DNA of 40,407 nt. It comes from JAAZBG01 sp964390065 (GTDB lineage: Bacteria > Fibrobacterota > Chitinivibrionia > Chitinivibrionales > Chitinispirillaceae). The DNA is taken from contig CAYMGX010000022.1 of NCBI GenBank assembly GCA_964390065.1, forward strand, positions 1 through 40,407. Reading direction: 5' to 3'. A program made the position numbers and the translations under genes. Shown in pieces: positions 7,662 to 16,788 of the stretch (position 1 is the first letter of the stretch; the number at the start of each line of letters is the position of its first letter). Below the pieces are notes generated by a model. That model made no database searches and was not told the DNA's origin. It was given only the letters and a program-made list of their open reading frames with translations.

Positions 7662-9641
7662 ATGGCGTATACTATGCATAACCTTCGAAAATTGATTGCA
7701 CTTCTGATAGCATGCACGTTATCATTGTCCGCTGAAGTCTGTGAGCTGGTTATTAACACCTGCCCGGAAAATCTTGATGGTCAGACAATTGAGGTGTCTG
7801 ATAAGGTCGTTGCGATTCAACCCCGGATACGTGCCTGCAATGCAAGCAATATTATTGAGGGAGTTATTCAGGATAAAAACCCGCCGTCAATTGTTTTTGT
7901 CATTGATCATTCATACAGCATGATGGGACTTGGTAATACCTATCCGGGAAATGATCCGTTCGGAGCACGCTTTAAAGTTGCCGCGGACCTTACCGATTCA
8001 GTGTATGCGAATTTCCCCGATGCGGAAGTCGGAGTGGTGATATTCAGGGAGGTGCTCTATCTCGATCACCGTAACAACCCTTTGTTTACACAGCTTGAAG
8101 GCAAGGGTGATCAATCCTATCTTCCACTGGTCGGCCTTGATAAAAAGGTAAACGGGAATACGACCGGTATTCAGGCAATAAAGGAACTGTTACGTATCGA
8201 TACGCTCAAGCGGTATAACGAGAAAAACCGGCTTAATGTTGTCTGTTCGGATCTTCTTTACAAACCGGAGTTTGCAACAGTCGGAAATACTAATATCAAT
8301 AATGCATTTGATGCTGCGCTGCAGGCTATGAGCCTGGCAGTAAATCCAAAAAACAGACAGTTTATCATTTTCCTTTCTGATGGCGAACCGCATCCGTTAG
8401 GTGATAATTCACAGCATGGCGGGAAGGATCCGTTCAGCTTCCAGCAGGGTATCAATACACCAACAACATTTACCGTTTATCTTCATAATACTGCAACCAC
8501 ACCACCACAGAGTCTTGTTGACATGACTGATAATATTGCTAACAATATGTATTCGCAATCAAACAGGGTCAGTGATATATGGGTGATGAAAAGTGATTAT
8601 CAAACACTTCTTTCGTTGTCAATTAATCATGTTTTGGGAACAATTCTTACAGTAATATCAGGTGAACCGAAGACTATGGTTGTGAATAACAAGACATCAA
8701 GTCTGTTTACCAATGATGAATTCATTTTTTCGGATAATTTTCCGATACAAGATGGCAGTTCACGGTTCCAGATCAAAATAACCTATCAATTAGTCAATAA
8801 GGTCAACGGACAGGTCAAAGATACAACAACACAGACCTCTTTTACTGTGGTAAAAAAGCAGAATGCACTTCCGGTTGATGGCATAGAGACAGTATGCAAT
8901 ACCGGTTCCCGTATTGAATTCTATTATAATGGCACACGTATAAACAATATCACAAATGAGATGAAAACGGTGGAAATCAGACTCTATCCGGGGGCGTATC
9001 AGGTCAATCCTCCGGTAAAGGTGACCGTTACCAATAAAAACGGTACACCTGCTGATGTTCTCGTGCTGGATTGTAAAACCGAATCGGGATACTACTCTGC
9101 GAAATTTGATCGTGAGGTTAACGATAAAGTCATGAATGACAAAAAATTGCAGCATAACAATCCGGATAATATTTATGCGGTGTATAAAAATCAGCTTATC
9201 AGTTTCGATAGTTGCAGTACCGTTGTTCCTTTCAGTATGACAGCAGGTACGTCAAGTGGTACGCACTACATTCCGGTAGCGATTAATAATCCGCTGTCGG
9301 CAGAATCGAAAATTCCTGATGGCATAAAATCAGAATTTGTAAAGGCAAAGCTCGAGAATTACATCAGGGAAAATTCAATGATCCTCGCTATAGTTCCGGA
9401 AGGCACTACCGGTATATCAGGAAATATTAGTGGTACGGTGACTGTGTATGATGTTGTCAAGAATGTTGTTGTTGATAATAAAGAAATGATTTCTGTTGGC
9501 GGCCGTCTCTATTTTTTCTGGGATGGAACAAATACTCATGGTCGTAAGGTCGGTACCGGAACATATATGGCACTGTTCTCAATGACCGGTGATAGTGGTA
9601 AAAAACAGATTAAATCACTTCGCATTGGTGTAAAACGGTAA
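7662..9641 (+). CDS. Secreted von Willebrand factor A domain protein with FlgD-like Ig C-terminus
   Basis: 659 residues from ATG 7662 (ATG 7674 is equally possible; an upstream TTG at 7593 is unlikely). A signal peptide-like segment (NLRKLIALLIACTLSLSAEV) opens the protein. A VWA domain spans about residues 75-300: the MIDAS motif DHSYS (D82, S84, S86), a VGNTNIN segment providing the expected Thr, and FLSDGEPHP as the later Asp. The last ~90 residues end in LYFFWDGTNTHGRKVGTGTY, typical of FlgD-type immunoglobulin ends found in Fibrobacterota and Bacteroidota secreted proteins. It binds metal-dependently to a partner, presumably at the cell surface. It is the first gene of a three-gene operon: its stop overlaps the next start by one base. 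Partner and ligand are unknown. Confidence 0.85.
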   Translation: MAYTMHNLRKLIALLIACTLSLSAEVCELVINTCPENLDGQTIEVSDKVVAIQPRIRACNASNIIEGVIQDKNPPSIVFVIDHSYSMMGLGNTYPGNDPFGARFKVAADLTDSVYANFPDAEVGVVIFREVLYLDHRNNPLFTQLEGKGDQSYLPLVGLDKKVNGNTTGIQAIKELLRIDTLKRYNEKNRLNVVCSDLLYKPEFATVGNTNINNAFDAALQAMSLAVNPKNRQFIIFLSDGEPHPLGDNSQHGGKDPFSFQQGINTPTTFTVYLHNTATTPPQSLVDMTDNIANNMYSQSNRVSDIWVMKSDYQTLLSLSINHVLGTILTVISGEPKTMVVNNKTSSLFTNDEFIFSDNFPIQDGSSRFQIKITYQLVNKVNGQVKDTTTQTSFTVVKKQNALPVDGIETVCNTGSRIEFYYNGTRINNITNEMKTVEIRLYPGAYQVNPPVKVTVTNKNGTPADVLVLDCKTESGYYSAKFDREVNDKVMNDKKLQHNNPDNIYAVYKNQLISFDSCSTVVPFSMTAGTSSGTHYIPVAINNPLSAESKIPDGIKSEFVKAKLENYIRENSMILAIVPEGTTGISGNISGTVTVYDVVKNVVVDNKEMISVGGRLYFFWDGTNTHGRKVGTGTYMALFSMTGDSGKKQIKSLRIGVKR

Positions 9642-11959
9642 TGCGTATCAAACTCTATAATGTAACTGTCAAAATTATGAGATGTAAATCAACTCGGGCT
9701 GTATTCCTGCTTTTGGTATGTCTATTGGCATTATCAAAAGGTTATGCAGATGGTCTTCCGGGCGAGTATTTACTGAACGACAAGTGGCGTAATCTTTTCA
9801 TGATGTCATCAGGGTTGACCAATCCGGCATTTTTGACAGAAAAGAATTATCCGTCATTAAGTGGAGTTGTTTCACTTGCACCTGACGCTGTGTCCCGGCT
9901 GTGGAATTCGGAGTTAGCTGTGCCGATCGGATTGTATCGTACAATCGGTGTTAGTGTAACCGCCGAGAATGGTCAGCCGGTACAAAATTACAGCCCCGAT
10001 TTTTTATATGCACCGGTGAGTACTGCCGGTGACGCTGTAAACAATGATAATTATGCAATCGTATTGTCGTATGCATCAAATGCAGCAGGACGTTTCAGCT
10101 ACGGGATTAATGCAAAACTACTCTATCAAAGCAATTTTGATGATCCTAAGTACGGGGCCGCAGTTGACATCGGAGGTTCCTACCGTCTTATCAATCATCC
10201 GTTTCTTGGATATCATCTCGTGGGGCTTCAATTACAAAATGCAATCGCTACTGATGTTTCCGGCGAAAGCAGTATGTCCTATCCAAGAGGGTTGTCGTTA
10301 TTGTATTCACTGTCTCTGGTTAATAACAAAGTGAAAATTCATGGCAGAGCGGACCTACTGGATATACTGAGTGATAAAAAAGTATTCATGGATAATGAGA
10401 TCATGGAGAAGACACAATCGGTACTGGCTGATATATCAGTACTTCCTATGCTTACTGTTTCGGGTGGTGTGTATGTAAATGATTATGATACTGTAAATGC
10501 ATGGATGCTTGGGTTTACCATTAATACTCCGCAGCTCAATAACGGACGTGATATGCTGTTTTCCTATCAGTTGACAAACTATATGGCAGATAATATCAGG
10601 GGATCTCATTCTTTATATCTTCGTTTCGAATTCGGGAAACACAGAGAGGAGATGTACGCCCGCAAATTTGCGGAAAAAGCCGATATCCGTGAAAATGAAC
10701 TTTACAATAAAGCCATGAAACTGTTCTTTAAAGAAAATTACTGGGATGCATATTTTGTGTTTAAACAGTTGCGGGTGACCTATCCGAATTTTTATAAAAA
10801 TGACAATGCTGCATTTTATTCAGGTCTCTGTATGGAGAATCTTGATTTCAGGGAAGAGGCTGTTAACCTGTTTGACTCTGTAAAATTGCAGTATCCGTCA
10901 AGCAGCGTGATTCCGGGAGCTGATCTTGCTATAATGAGAATACAGTATAGGAACGCCGATTACACTGGTGTTGCAGATCAGTTTCAGGTGATTGAAAGAT
11001 CCAATGCTCCTGACTCTATACGTATGCATGGGTACTATCTCATGGGTCAAACGCTTTTGCTTCAGAAGGAAAATCAAAAAGCGGTTCAGTATCTCAACGT
11101 ACTTCCGGAGACACATCCTGATTACTGCTTCGCACAATTCAGCGCAGCTGTTGCACGATACAGAAACGGTGATGAATTCGCTACTGTAATGAATCATATA
11201 GAAAACTGTATTGGTACTGTGTCAACGGGCAAGGAACAGGATGAGATAAAGAACAAAGCATATGTTTTTGCAGGCATGATCTACTACGAGGAAAATGTAC
11301 TGTCGAAAGCTGCAGCGGCATTTAAACTTGTACCATCGTCAAGTGCATATTATCAGGATGCTCAGCTCGGTTTTGCATGGGCAGCAGTAAAATCCCGTCA
11401 GTGGGGCGATTGTATAAGTGCCGGCGCAGCACTGACTGGCGCAACAGACAGAGTTGTTCTTAAGGCGGAAGGTTTTTTACTGCAGTCATATGCGTATATG
11501 ATTCAGAAGAAATATAATGATGCTTTGGCTGCTCTTGAAAAAGCAGAAAAAACAGTAGGCAATTACTATGGACTTTCGGATGACACGCTGTTCAGTAAAA
11601 AGTTCATGTATGATAATGTACGGATGACCTATAAGAATCTTGGAGAACAAATCAAATCCGATCAGGTAATGCCGGATAACACTGCGCTGCTTGAATCAAT
11701 GCATCGGGAACAGTTGTCACTCAAACGTCAGATTGATTCATATATTGCTTTCAATGATGAGTGTTTGCGGTTGTCACTGTTTAATCTGACACTCGAAACC
11801 GTGAAAGAGGATATTGAATTTACACTGTCGAAACTTAAAAAAATCATGTTTATAAACAATAAAAGTGTTCAGAGTGCAATTGATAAGGATAGAGAACTGG
11901 ATGAAAAAATAGATCAATTGAAGAATCAGGTAGATAAACTAAAGAAATCAAAACCATAA
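9641..11959 (+). CDS. Outer-membrane-barrel-like plus TPR protein with C-terminal coiled coil
   Basis: 772 residues. A signal-like hydrophobic stretch (AVFLLLVCLLALSKGYADG) is followed by ~300 residues that look like a membrane beta-barrel: SSGLTNPAFLTEKNYPSLSG, alternating aromatic/hydrophobic strands and GSHSLYLRFEFGKHREE. This recalls PorV/PorQ- or SprF-type barrels of type IX secretion, but I could not assign a family. Residues ~335-690 are helical repeats of TPR style (LYNKAMKLFFKENYWDAYFV, AVNLFDSVKLQYPSS, QKAVQYLNVLPETHPDY). A charged coiled coil (IDKDRELDEKIDQLKNQVDK) ends it. The start TAATG overlap with the VWA gene shows tight coupling; ATG at 9677 is an alternative. Probably an outer-membrane docking or secretion component for its two neighbours. 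Confidence 0.75.
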   Translation: MRIKLYNVTVKIMRCKSTRAVFLLLVCLLALSKGYADGLPGEYLLNDKWRNLFMMSSGLTNPAFLTEKNYPSLSGVVSLAPDAVSRLWNSELAVPIGLYRTIGVSVTAENGQPVQNYSPDFLYAPVSTAGDAVNNDNYAIVLSYASNAAGRFSYGINAKLLYQSNFDDPKYGAAVDIGGSYRLINHPFLGYHLVGLQLQNAIATDVSGESSMSYPRGLSLLYSLSLVNNKVKIHGRADLLDILSDKKVFMDNEIMEKTQSVLADISVLPMLTVSGGVYVNDYDTVNAWMLGFTINTPQLNNGRDMLFSYQLTNYMADNIRGSHSLYLRFEFGKHREEMYARKFAEKADIRENELYNKAMKLFFKENYWDAYFVFKQLRVTYPNFYKNDNAAFYSGLCMENLDFREEAVNLFDSVKLQYPSSSVIPGADLAIMRIQYRNADYTGVADQFQVIERSNAPDSIRMHGYYLMGQTLLLQKENQKAVQYLNVLPETHPDYCFAQFSAAVARYRNGDEFATVMNHIENCIGTVSTGKEQDEIKNKAYVFAGMIYYEENVLSKAAAAFKLVPSSSAYYQDAQLGFAWAAVKSRQWGDCISAGAALTGATDRVVLKAEGFLLQSYAYMIQKKYNDALAALEKAEKTVGNYYGLSDDTLFSKKFMYDNVRMTYKNLGEQIKSDQVMPDNTALLESMHREQLSLKRQIDSYIAFNDECLRLSLFNLTLETVKEDIEFTLSKLKKIMFINNKSVQSAIDKDRELDEKIDQLKNQVDKLKKSKP

Positions 11960-11974
11960 AAGGGGGGAGATTTT

Positions 11975-13348
11975 ATGTTAAAAAATATGTTGATGATACT
12001 TTCTGTTTTGGCTATCGGTGTGCAAGCAGATATTATGGTTAATTTGTCAGGTATTGTCACAAATACTGCCGGGAAGCCATTGGCGAATGCAATAGTATCA
12101 CTTGAAAAGGTATCACTGGTTACCGAAACCGGAGCGTCGGGACAGTATTCATTTTCAACGACCATTGGCGTAAAGAAAAATACTCCGGTTGTAAAAACTG
12201 AAAATTTTACAATTAAGAACGGGACCCTTTTACTGAGTAATACTTACAAAGGTGTATATTCAATCGGGGCTTTCAGTCTGAATGGAAAATGTATATGGAA
12301 ATACCAGGGTGAATCGGTACTATCGGGTACTACGGTTGCCCTGCCGAAACTTACTGCACCGGCACTGTTTAAAGTAACTATGTCAGACTATTCATATATA
12401 GTCAGGGCCAACCGGACAAATACCGGATATACTATTGTGTCAAAGAATGCTGATGGCGGTAATTCTGTGAAAAGGGCACAGTCGTTAAATGTTCAGGATA
12501 CAATTCGTGTATCAAAAGCAGGATATAAGGCAAAGCGTTTACCACTTGAGAGTCTGACCGGTATCGTGAACATAACGCTTGACACATTAATAGCAGATTC
12601 TATAGGCAGGTTTTATCTTGACGACGGCTCGTATGATCGTATCGCAAAATACGGGGAAGCCCAGTATTTCTGGGGAACTCTGGGGGGAGTGGAGCAGCCG
12701 CTTGTCAAGATAACCCATGCCATTTCCGCAGATGTCGTTGATATTGAGGTCGTGTTCAGTCCGTACTTTGTTGATAATACCTATGGTGAGAATGCAATCG
12801 GCTGGGGGAGCAAAGGACATACCTTTAAAGATCTGTGGCATAGCGACCATGTTGCTCTTGGTCTCCAGAATGGTGCCGGTGATACTGTTTTCTCCGGAAA
12901 ACTGGATTTGATCAGCGCATCAACCAAAGCAGAATCAGGGTATGCCTGCCTTGGCCCGTTTGGCGGTGAAGGTGCCATTTACAAAGGAAATCCATCAGAT
13001 ATTGTATCGTTTGGTAATTCCCTTGATGACAACCTTAATTATTTCGGGTATAATTTCCAGACAGATTCACCAAAAACTGATGAAACCTATAAAGTCAATC
13101 CTGATTATCCGTACTGGCAGTACTATGTAGTCTACAGGTTGACATTAAAGAGAAGTGCATTTGGGACCAGCGGGTTTGGAAAGGCAACAATGACCAGCGT
13201 GCATGCATCGCCATCAAAAGACAGAGAAGGCACAATTATGGTTGTTGAAAAAGATCCACCAGTTCCGAATACACCAGATGATGTATTCAGATTTATTCTG
13301 CCGCCGGTAGTACTACCGCCGGTAATTGACACTATTGATGTTGATTAA
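11975..13348 (+). CDS. Secreted beta-rich protein with CarboxypepD-regulatory-like and sorting-tail-like segments
   Basis: 457 residues, preceded by an unusually strong ribosome site (GGGGGGAG, seven bases before ATG). Signal peptide at residues 1-19. Residues ~23-60 resemble a carboxypeptidase regulatory-like fold (VNLSGIVTNTAGKPLANAIV, then GASGQYSFST). Residues ~70-145 resemble a type IX-style sorting tail placed internally (YSIGAFSLNGKCIWKYQGES). Then a ~200-residue domain contains GHTFKDLWHSDHVALGLQNG and FSGKLDLISAS; I have a faint memory of this in surface proteins but cannot name it. The C-terminus is Pro-rich (FILPPVVLPPVIDT). Third gene of the VWA operon, 15 bp after the barrel-TPR gene; likely its surface-displayed client. 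Confidence 0.7.
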   Translation: MLKNMLMILSVLAIGVQADIMVNLSGIVTNTAGKPLANAIVSLEKVSLVTETGASGQYSFSTTIGVKKNTPVVKTENFTIKNGTLLLSNTYKGVYSIGAFSLNGKCIWKYQGESVLSGTTVALPKLTAPALFKVTMSDYSYIVRANRTNTGYTIVSKNADGGNSVKRAQSLNVQDTIRVSKAGYKAKRLPLESLTGIVNITLDTLIADSIGRFYLDDGSYDRIAKYGEAQYFWGTLGGVEQPLVKITHAISADVVDIEVVFSPYFVDNTYGENAIGWGSKGHTFKDLWHSDHVALGLQNGAGDTVFSGKLDLISASTKAESGYACLGPFGGEGAIYKGNPSDIVSFGNSLDDNLNYFGYNFQTDSPKTDETYKVNPDYPYWQYYVVYRLTLKRSAFGTSGFGKATMTSVHASPSKDREGTIMVVEKDPPVPNTPDDVFRFILPPVVLPPVIDTIDVD

Positions 13349-13375
13349 AAAGGAAACATGATAGTTAAGTGATAG

Positions 13376-13405
13376 ATTGTTGTTAGTTGTTAGTTGTTAG
13401 TTGTC
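13376..13405. repeat. Heptad tandem repeat (TTAGTTG)
   Basis: Three successive TTAGTTG units (TTGTTAGTTGTTAGTTG and on) lie just after the VWA operon. Similar short words with a different sequence occur near 1090, 1380 and 25770, always outside genes. Confidence 0.7.
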
Positions 13406-13517
13406 TTCTCTTCGTGATTGCTGACTCAACGATGGAATACCTGTGATCCCCACATTTCAGGCTCCGGAATTGAGCAGCAATTTTTTTATTTACTATTGGA
13501 AATAAGCAGAAGGGCAG

Positions 13518-13547
13518 GTCACTCCGGATATGTGTTTCCAGAGTGAC
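13518..13547. terminator. Hairpin between convergent genes, possible terminator without U-tract
   Basis: GTCACTC pairs with GAGTGAC over seven perfect base pairs, extended by GGA/TCC past one mismatch, with a short loop. It lies between the end of the VWA operon and the convergent end of the M29 aminopeptidase gene, a normal place for a bidirectional terminator. Neither strand has a T-run after it, so termination efficiency is uncertain. Confidence 0.4.
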
Positions 13548-13556
13548 AATGTTCAT

Positions 13557-14756
13557 CTAAAGTGTAAACTCTCCGTTTTCATAAATAACTTTTTTACTGC
13601 CATCAGGAAGCTGAGCAGTAACCACACGGTCTGATGTCGCAATGATATCAGTGTGCTCAGGGGAGTCGTTATAGCCGAGTGCTTCAAAGTCGGCATCAGT
13701 CATGTCTTTTGGATCCGTCATACAGGCATCATGGTATGCTTTACCGATTGCGAGATGGGTATTACCGAATTCACCTCCGAAGTTTTCATCAAAGAGGGTA
13801 TTCGCCATGAATTTGTTGATTTTAGAGAAGCGCCGGTCAGTTAGCGAAAACTCACCGATTTTGTCTGCATTTTTCTGTGCAAGCATCTCACGGAGAAGAT
13901 TTTCATTTTCAGCTGCTGTTGCTTTGACAATAATACCATTTTTAATCTCGAATTGAATATCACGAATAATGTTACCGTATCTGTAAAGTGGCAGATCAAA
14001 GAAAATCGTGCCATCAACACCGCGCCAGTCCGGTGATGTAAATATTTCGAAACTTGGAATGTTGCGTCCACGTCCGCCAAGCCATTTGCGGCGTTCCCCG
14101 ATGTGAACCAGGATGTCGGTGTTCTTTGCCTTGACATGTACTTTTTCTATTCTCATGTCGTTAAGCTTTTCAAGAATGTCCTGCATCTCTGATGTCACTT
14201 GTTTCCACTTTGCCACTGGATCATTTTCATAAAGGAAACATGCGCGGTTGATCTGTTCCCAGTATTCTTCTATTGACATATTGGCTTCTTTTGCACAGCC
14301 ATCAGTACCATACATGCAAAGTGTCCATGTGAATTTGCCCTGATCTTCCTTTACGTCAAGCCAGTCGCGGAATGGTTTTGTGCTTCTGCTGGAAAGTATC
14401 ACCTTTCGGGGGTCTGCTTTTGCGAGATACAACGGGTCGTCTTCAGCGAGAATCCGTACGTAGTGATCTATCTGGTCTGCAAGTCCTTTATAAAACTTTT
14501 CAGGAAAAAACCCCACTTGTTCATCAGAACCATCCTGAAGCTGAATCAATTTAAAATCATCATCCTGAAGAATCACCAATGGAAATCCGCCGCTTTTAAG
14601 AATTGCGCGTGAAATCTCCTTTGCAAGAGGAATACCGGCTGTTTGACTTGCAAGATAAACAACTTCGTTTTTTCTGATTCCATTTCCATCATTGAGTGCA
14701 AAATTTATCAGTACTTTTGCATATTTTTCGAGTAGCTCTTTTGACGGTATATACAT
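13557..14756 (-). CDS. M29-family aminopeptidase (AmpS/PepS-like)
   Basis: 399 residues, cytoplasmic metallo-exopeptidase removing N-terminal residues from peptides. The family metal-binding pattern is visible in order: GEFSL (Glu), DENFGGEFGNTHLAIGKAY (Glu, His and a Tyr seven residues after the His), and HTDIIATSD (His-x-Asp). Spacing of His to Tyr and of His to Asp matches what is known for M29 enzymes. The N-terminal half carries EKYAKVLINFALN and VVYLASQTAGIPLAKEI segments usual for the family, and the length is normal. Ribosome site AAAGGG seven bases before ATG. Single gene, with no obvious co-transcribed neighbour. M29 substrate preference is not predictable. Confidence 0.92.
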   Translation of the reverse strand: MYIPSKELLEKYAKVLINFALNDGNGIRKNEVVYLASQTAGIPLAKEISRAILKSGGFPLVILQDDDFKLIQLQDGSDEQVGFFPEKFYKGLADQIDHYVRILAEDDPLYLAKADPRKVILSSRSTKPFRDWLDVKEDQGKFTWTLCMYGTDGCAKEANMSIEEYWEQINRACFLYENDPVAKWKQVTSEMQDILEKLNDMRIEKVHVKAKNTDILVHIGERRKWLGGRGRNIPSFEIFTSPDWRGVDGTIFFDLPLYRYGNIIRDIQFEIKNGIIVKATAAENENLLREMLAQKNADKIGEFSLTDRRFSKINKFMANTLFDENFGGEFGNTHLAIGKAYHDACMTDPKDMTDADFEALGYNDSPEHTDIIATSDRVVTAQLPDGSKKVIYENGEFTL

Positions 14757-15106
14757 GTAACGTCCCTTTCTTCGATATAATAAATTGTAACAAAAATTCC
14801 AGAACTGTTGATGTATAATGAAGGTAATTAGAATTTATTAATATAAATAATACCGATGTACTGATAAGGTTTTTCTATAGTTGCCGGAAAAATCATATAA
14901 AACTATACATTACTACCCCTGGAAAATCCAGAGTACGGATGCAGTTTTCGAAATAGCGCCAAAAATGCCTAAAAAGCTGTAAAAACCTGATCGCAGGATA
15001 AATTCATAAGGTCGTAACCGGTAATTATTCTCTGTAGAGAATGGAATATTGGTGAAGAAACATTATTGTTGTAGTGGAAGGTGCAATACTTCTGTATATT
15101 AGCAAT
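14757..15106. other. Intergenic region upstream of the aminopeptidase gene
   Basis: AT-rich, holding the aminopeptidase promoter on the minus strand. A perfect small palindrome, ATTCTC-TGTA-GAGAAT, lies at about 15027-15042. A TATATT hexamer at 15095-15100 (plus strand) could be the -10 box of the small RNA candidate that follows, but no good -35 was found. No coding frame was supported. Confidence 0.4.
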
Positions 15107-15217
15107 AGATATCAAGTGCGGATACTGATTTTTACACTTAAAATTTCTCTCCCGTGAGGAATGTCTCTCCCCTCCTTACGATGGCACCATTATCAGTTTT
15201 AATGGTGCCTAATTTTT
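15107..15217 (+). ncRNA. Candidate small RNA with duplicated UCUCUCCC and an anti-Shine-Dalgarno-like motif
   Basis: No gene runs on this strand, yet a good plus-strand terminator sits here, so something short should be transcribed toward it. The ~110-nt segment has a possible 5' hairpin (AAGTG 15114-15118 with CACTT 15135-15139), then a C/U-rich stretch carrying TCTCTCCC twice (15146-15153 and 15164-15171), the second running into CCTCCTTA (15171-15178), identical to the anti-Shine-Dalgarno end of typical 16S rRNA. C-rich unpaired loops that pair with ribosome sites are a hallmark of several bacterial regulatory RNAs. The 5' end is guessed from the TATATT at 15095. Could also be a leftover of a decayed gene. 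Confidence 0.4.
15183..15217 (+). terminator. Rho-independent terminator on the plus strand
   Basis: GGCACCATTA (15183-15192) pairs perfectly with TAATGGTGCC (15200-15209) over ten base pairs, with a seven-base loop, followed by TAATTTTT. On the minus strand the same hairpin is not followed by T, so it points to a plus-strand transcript rather than to the signalling operon that ends at 15280. Confidence 0.65.
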
Positions 15218-15279
15218 ATGGTTATGATTTCATGGATTATGGATGAATTCAGGCGGAACAATGATGGCCGATCGTCTGT

Positions 15280-16788
15280 TTAATCTGGTGTGTCAATTGA
15301 ATCATAACCGTCCATTGCTTTGGAATACGCGTACCAGTCAAAGGGTTCACCGCACTGGAACGAGTTATTACCGGCTTTTTTTGAAGCGGACGTCATTTCA
15401 TCCGTTTTTTTTAACAGAATCTGTACCATAGCCTGAAAATAAAGATGTGGCAAAGGATGCGGGAATTGTGAAATATCTATTGTACGGGCATTAAGTGAAA
15501 CAATTCCCATGCTTCCTGATAACGCGTATACTTCACCGGGGCCATAAATTTTTTCCAGTACAAGAGACTTGATTATCCGGTCTCCCACCGTTGTCGCACC
15601 AATAATTTCTGTTTCCGGAAGTGCAATGATAAATTCATCACCGCCAATGCGGCCGGCAAAATCACCGGTGCGGATTGATTTTTTCAAAACTTTCCCCAAC
15701 AGTGCCAAAGCCCTGTCACCTGAAGCACGTCCTGCAGTATCATTGATTTTCTTTAAATTGTCAAGATCAAACTTGATAATTGAGAGCGGGGCGAAGGAAT
15801 GAAATGCACTGCGTAACTCTTTGGTCAATAACTGAACAGCATAGCGGTGTATAAATACTCCAGTCAATGGATCACGTGTAGCCATTTCGTAAAGTTGCGT
15901 ATTCTGAATTGCAACAGCTGCCTGATTTGCGAAAATGTAAAGCATCTCAAGATCAGTATCCTGCTGAATGTTTTCATCAAGATAGATGAAACCAAGTGCT
16001 GTTTCGCCGACACGTAACGGAATAAAGGTGCTGTTACCGGCATACCTCACCTTACCATCATTCAGGATTTCGGTAACAACCGATACCCGTGTAGCATCAA
16101 GAACATCTTCCATGATAACTTTTCCGGAAAATCTCCCGATACCGGCATGAATCCGTAAGATCATGTCATCCTTAAGCATTGCCAGAAAACCTTCGCAGGT
16201 TACATGCATATGTTCGGAATTGCCACGCGGTATTGATGCCAGAAATGAGTTGCTGAACCCAAGCAATCCACTCAACTGCCATAGGATTCCCTGCAATAAA
16301 TCATCAAGCGGTTGAATTTTATGCATTTCCGGAGTGATATCAAGTATATAGTTCAGGCTCTGTCTGCTTTTGTTAAGTAAGGAAACAGTATATGCAGACT
16401 TCAATCCGACATCAACCCAGAGGAGTAATTTTTCGGTACCCTCACTTTTATCGTAATATCCCTGAATATTCAATCGCCGAAGAATTTCCCGCGGTGGATT
16501 CTCGCTTGAATATCCTGTTTGTAAAATAATCTGAATACTGCTGCTTAACTTTCGCATCTCGGCAACAACTTCCTCTCCCGTCATTTCGGGCATGAAATAG
16601 TCGAGAAGAACAAGGTCGACAGTATGCATATGCAGTAATTCAAGTGCTTTTTTTCCGCTATTCGCTACGTATACCTTATGTCCTTCATGTTCAAGAACAA
16701 GCCGGGTTGCTTCAAGATAGTCCAAATTGTCATCAACAAGAAGAATTGACTTACCGGTATTTATCATTTCTTTATATTTTCGCGCCAT
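15280..16788 (-). CDS. Response regulator with receiver, GAF and GGDEF domains (diguanylate cyclase), copy 1
   Basis: 502 residues, soluble. Receiver at ~13-130: acidic pair VDD (19-20), phospho-acceptor Asp63 in LLDYFMPEM, Thr in ILQTGY, Lys in YYDKSEG. A GAF-like domain follows (~145-300), then GGDEF (~305-470) with an intact GGDEF at 382-386 and, five residues before it, the inhibitory-site motif RTGD (373-376). So it should make c-di-GMP when phosphorylated and be product-inhibited. Several otherwise conserved GGDEF-domain positions have drifted here: GR in place of GH in the NDTAGRASGD segment, and no AKxxGRN-type end (DEMTSASKKAGNN). It overlaps the end of its kinase gene by 17 nt. Last gene of the four-gene operon. 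Confidence 0.9.
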   Translation of the reverse strand: MARKYKEMINTGKSILLVDDNLDYLEATRLVLEHEGHKVYVANSGKKALELLHMHTVDLVLLDYFMPEMTGEEVVAEMRKLSSSIQIILQTGYSSENPPREILRRLNIQGYYDKSEGTEKLLLWVDVGLKSAYTVSLLNKSRQSLNYILDITPEMHKIQPLDDLLQGILWQLSGLLGFSNSFLASIPRGNSEHMHVTCEGFLAMLKDDMILRIHAGIGRFSGKVIMEDVLDATRVSVVTEILNDGKVRYAGNSTFIPLRVGETALGFIYLDENIQQDTDLEMLYIFANQAAVAIQNTQLYEMATRDPLTGVFIHRYAVQLLTKELRSAFHSFAPLSIIKFDLDNLKKINDTAGRASGDRALALLGKVLKKSIRTGDFAGRIGGDEFIIALPETEIIGATTVGDRIIKSLVLEKIYGPGEVYALSGSMGIVSLNARTIDISQFPHPLPHLYFQAMVQILLKKTDEMTSASKKAGNNSFQCGEPFDWYAYSKAMDGYDSIDTPD

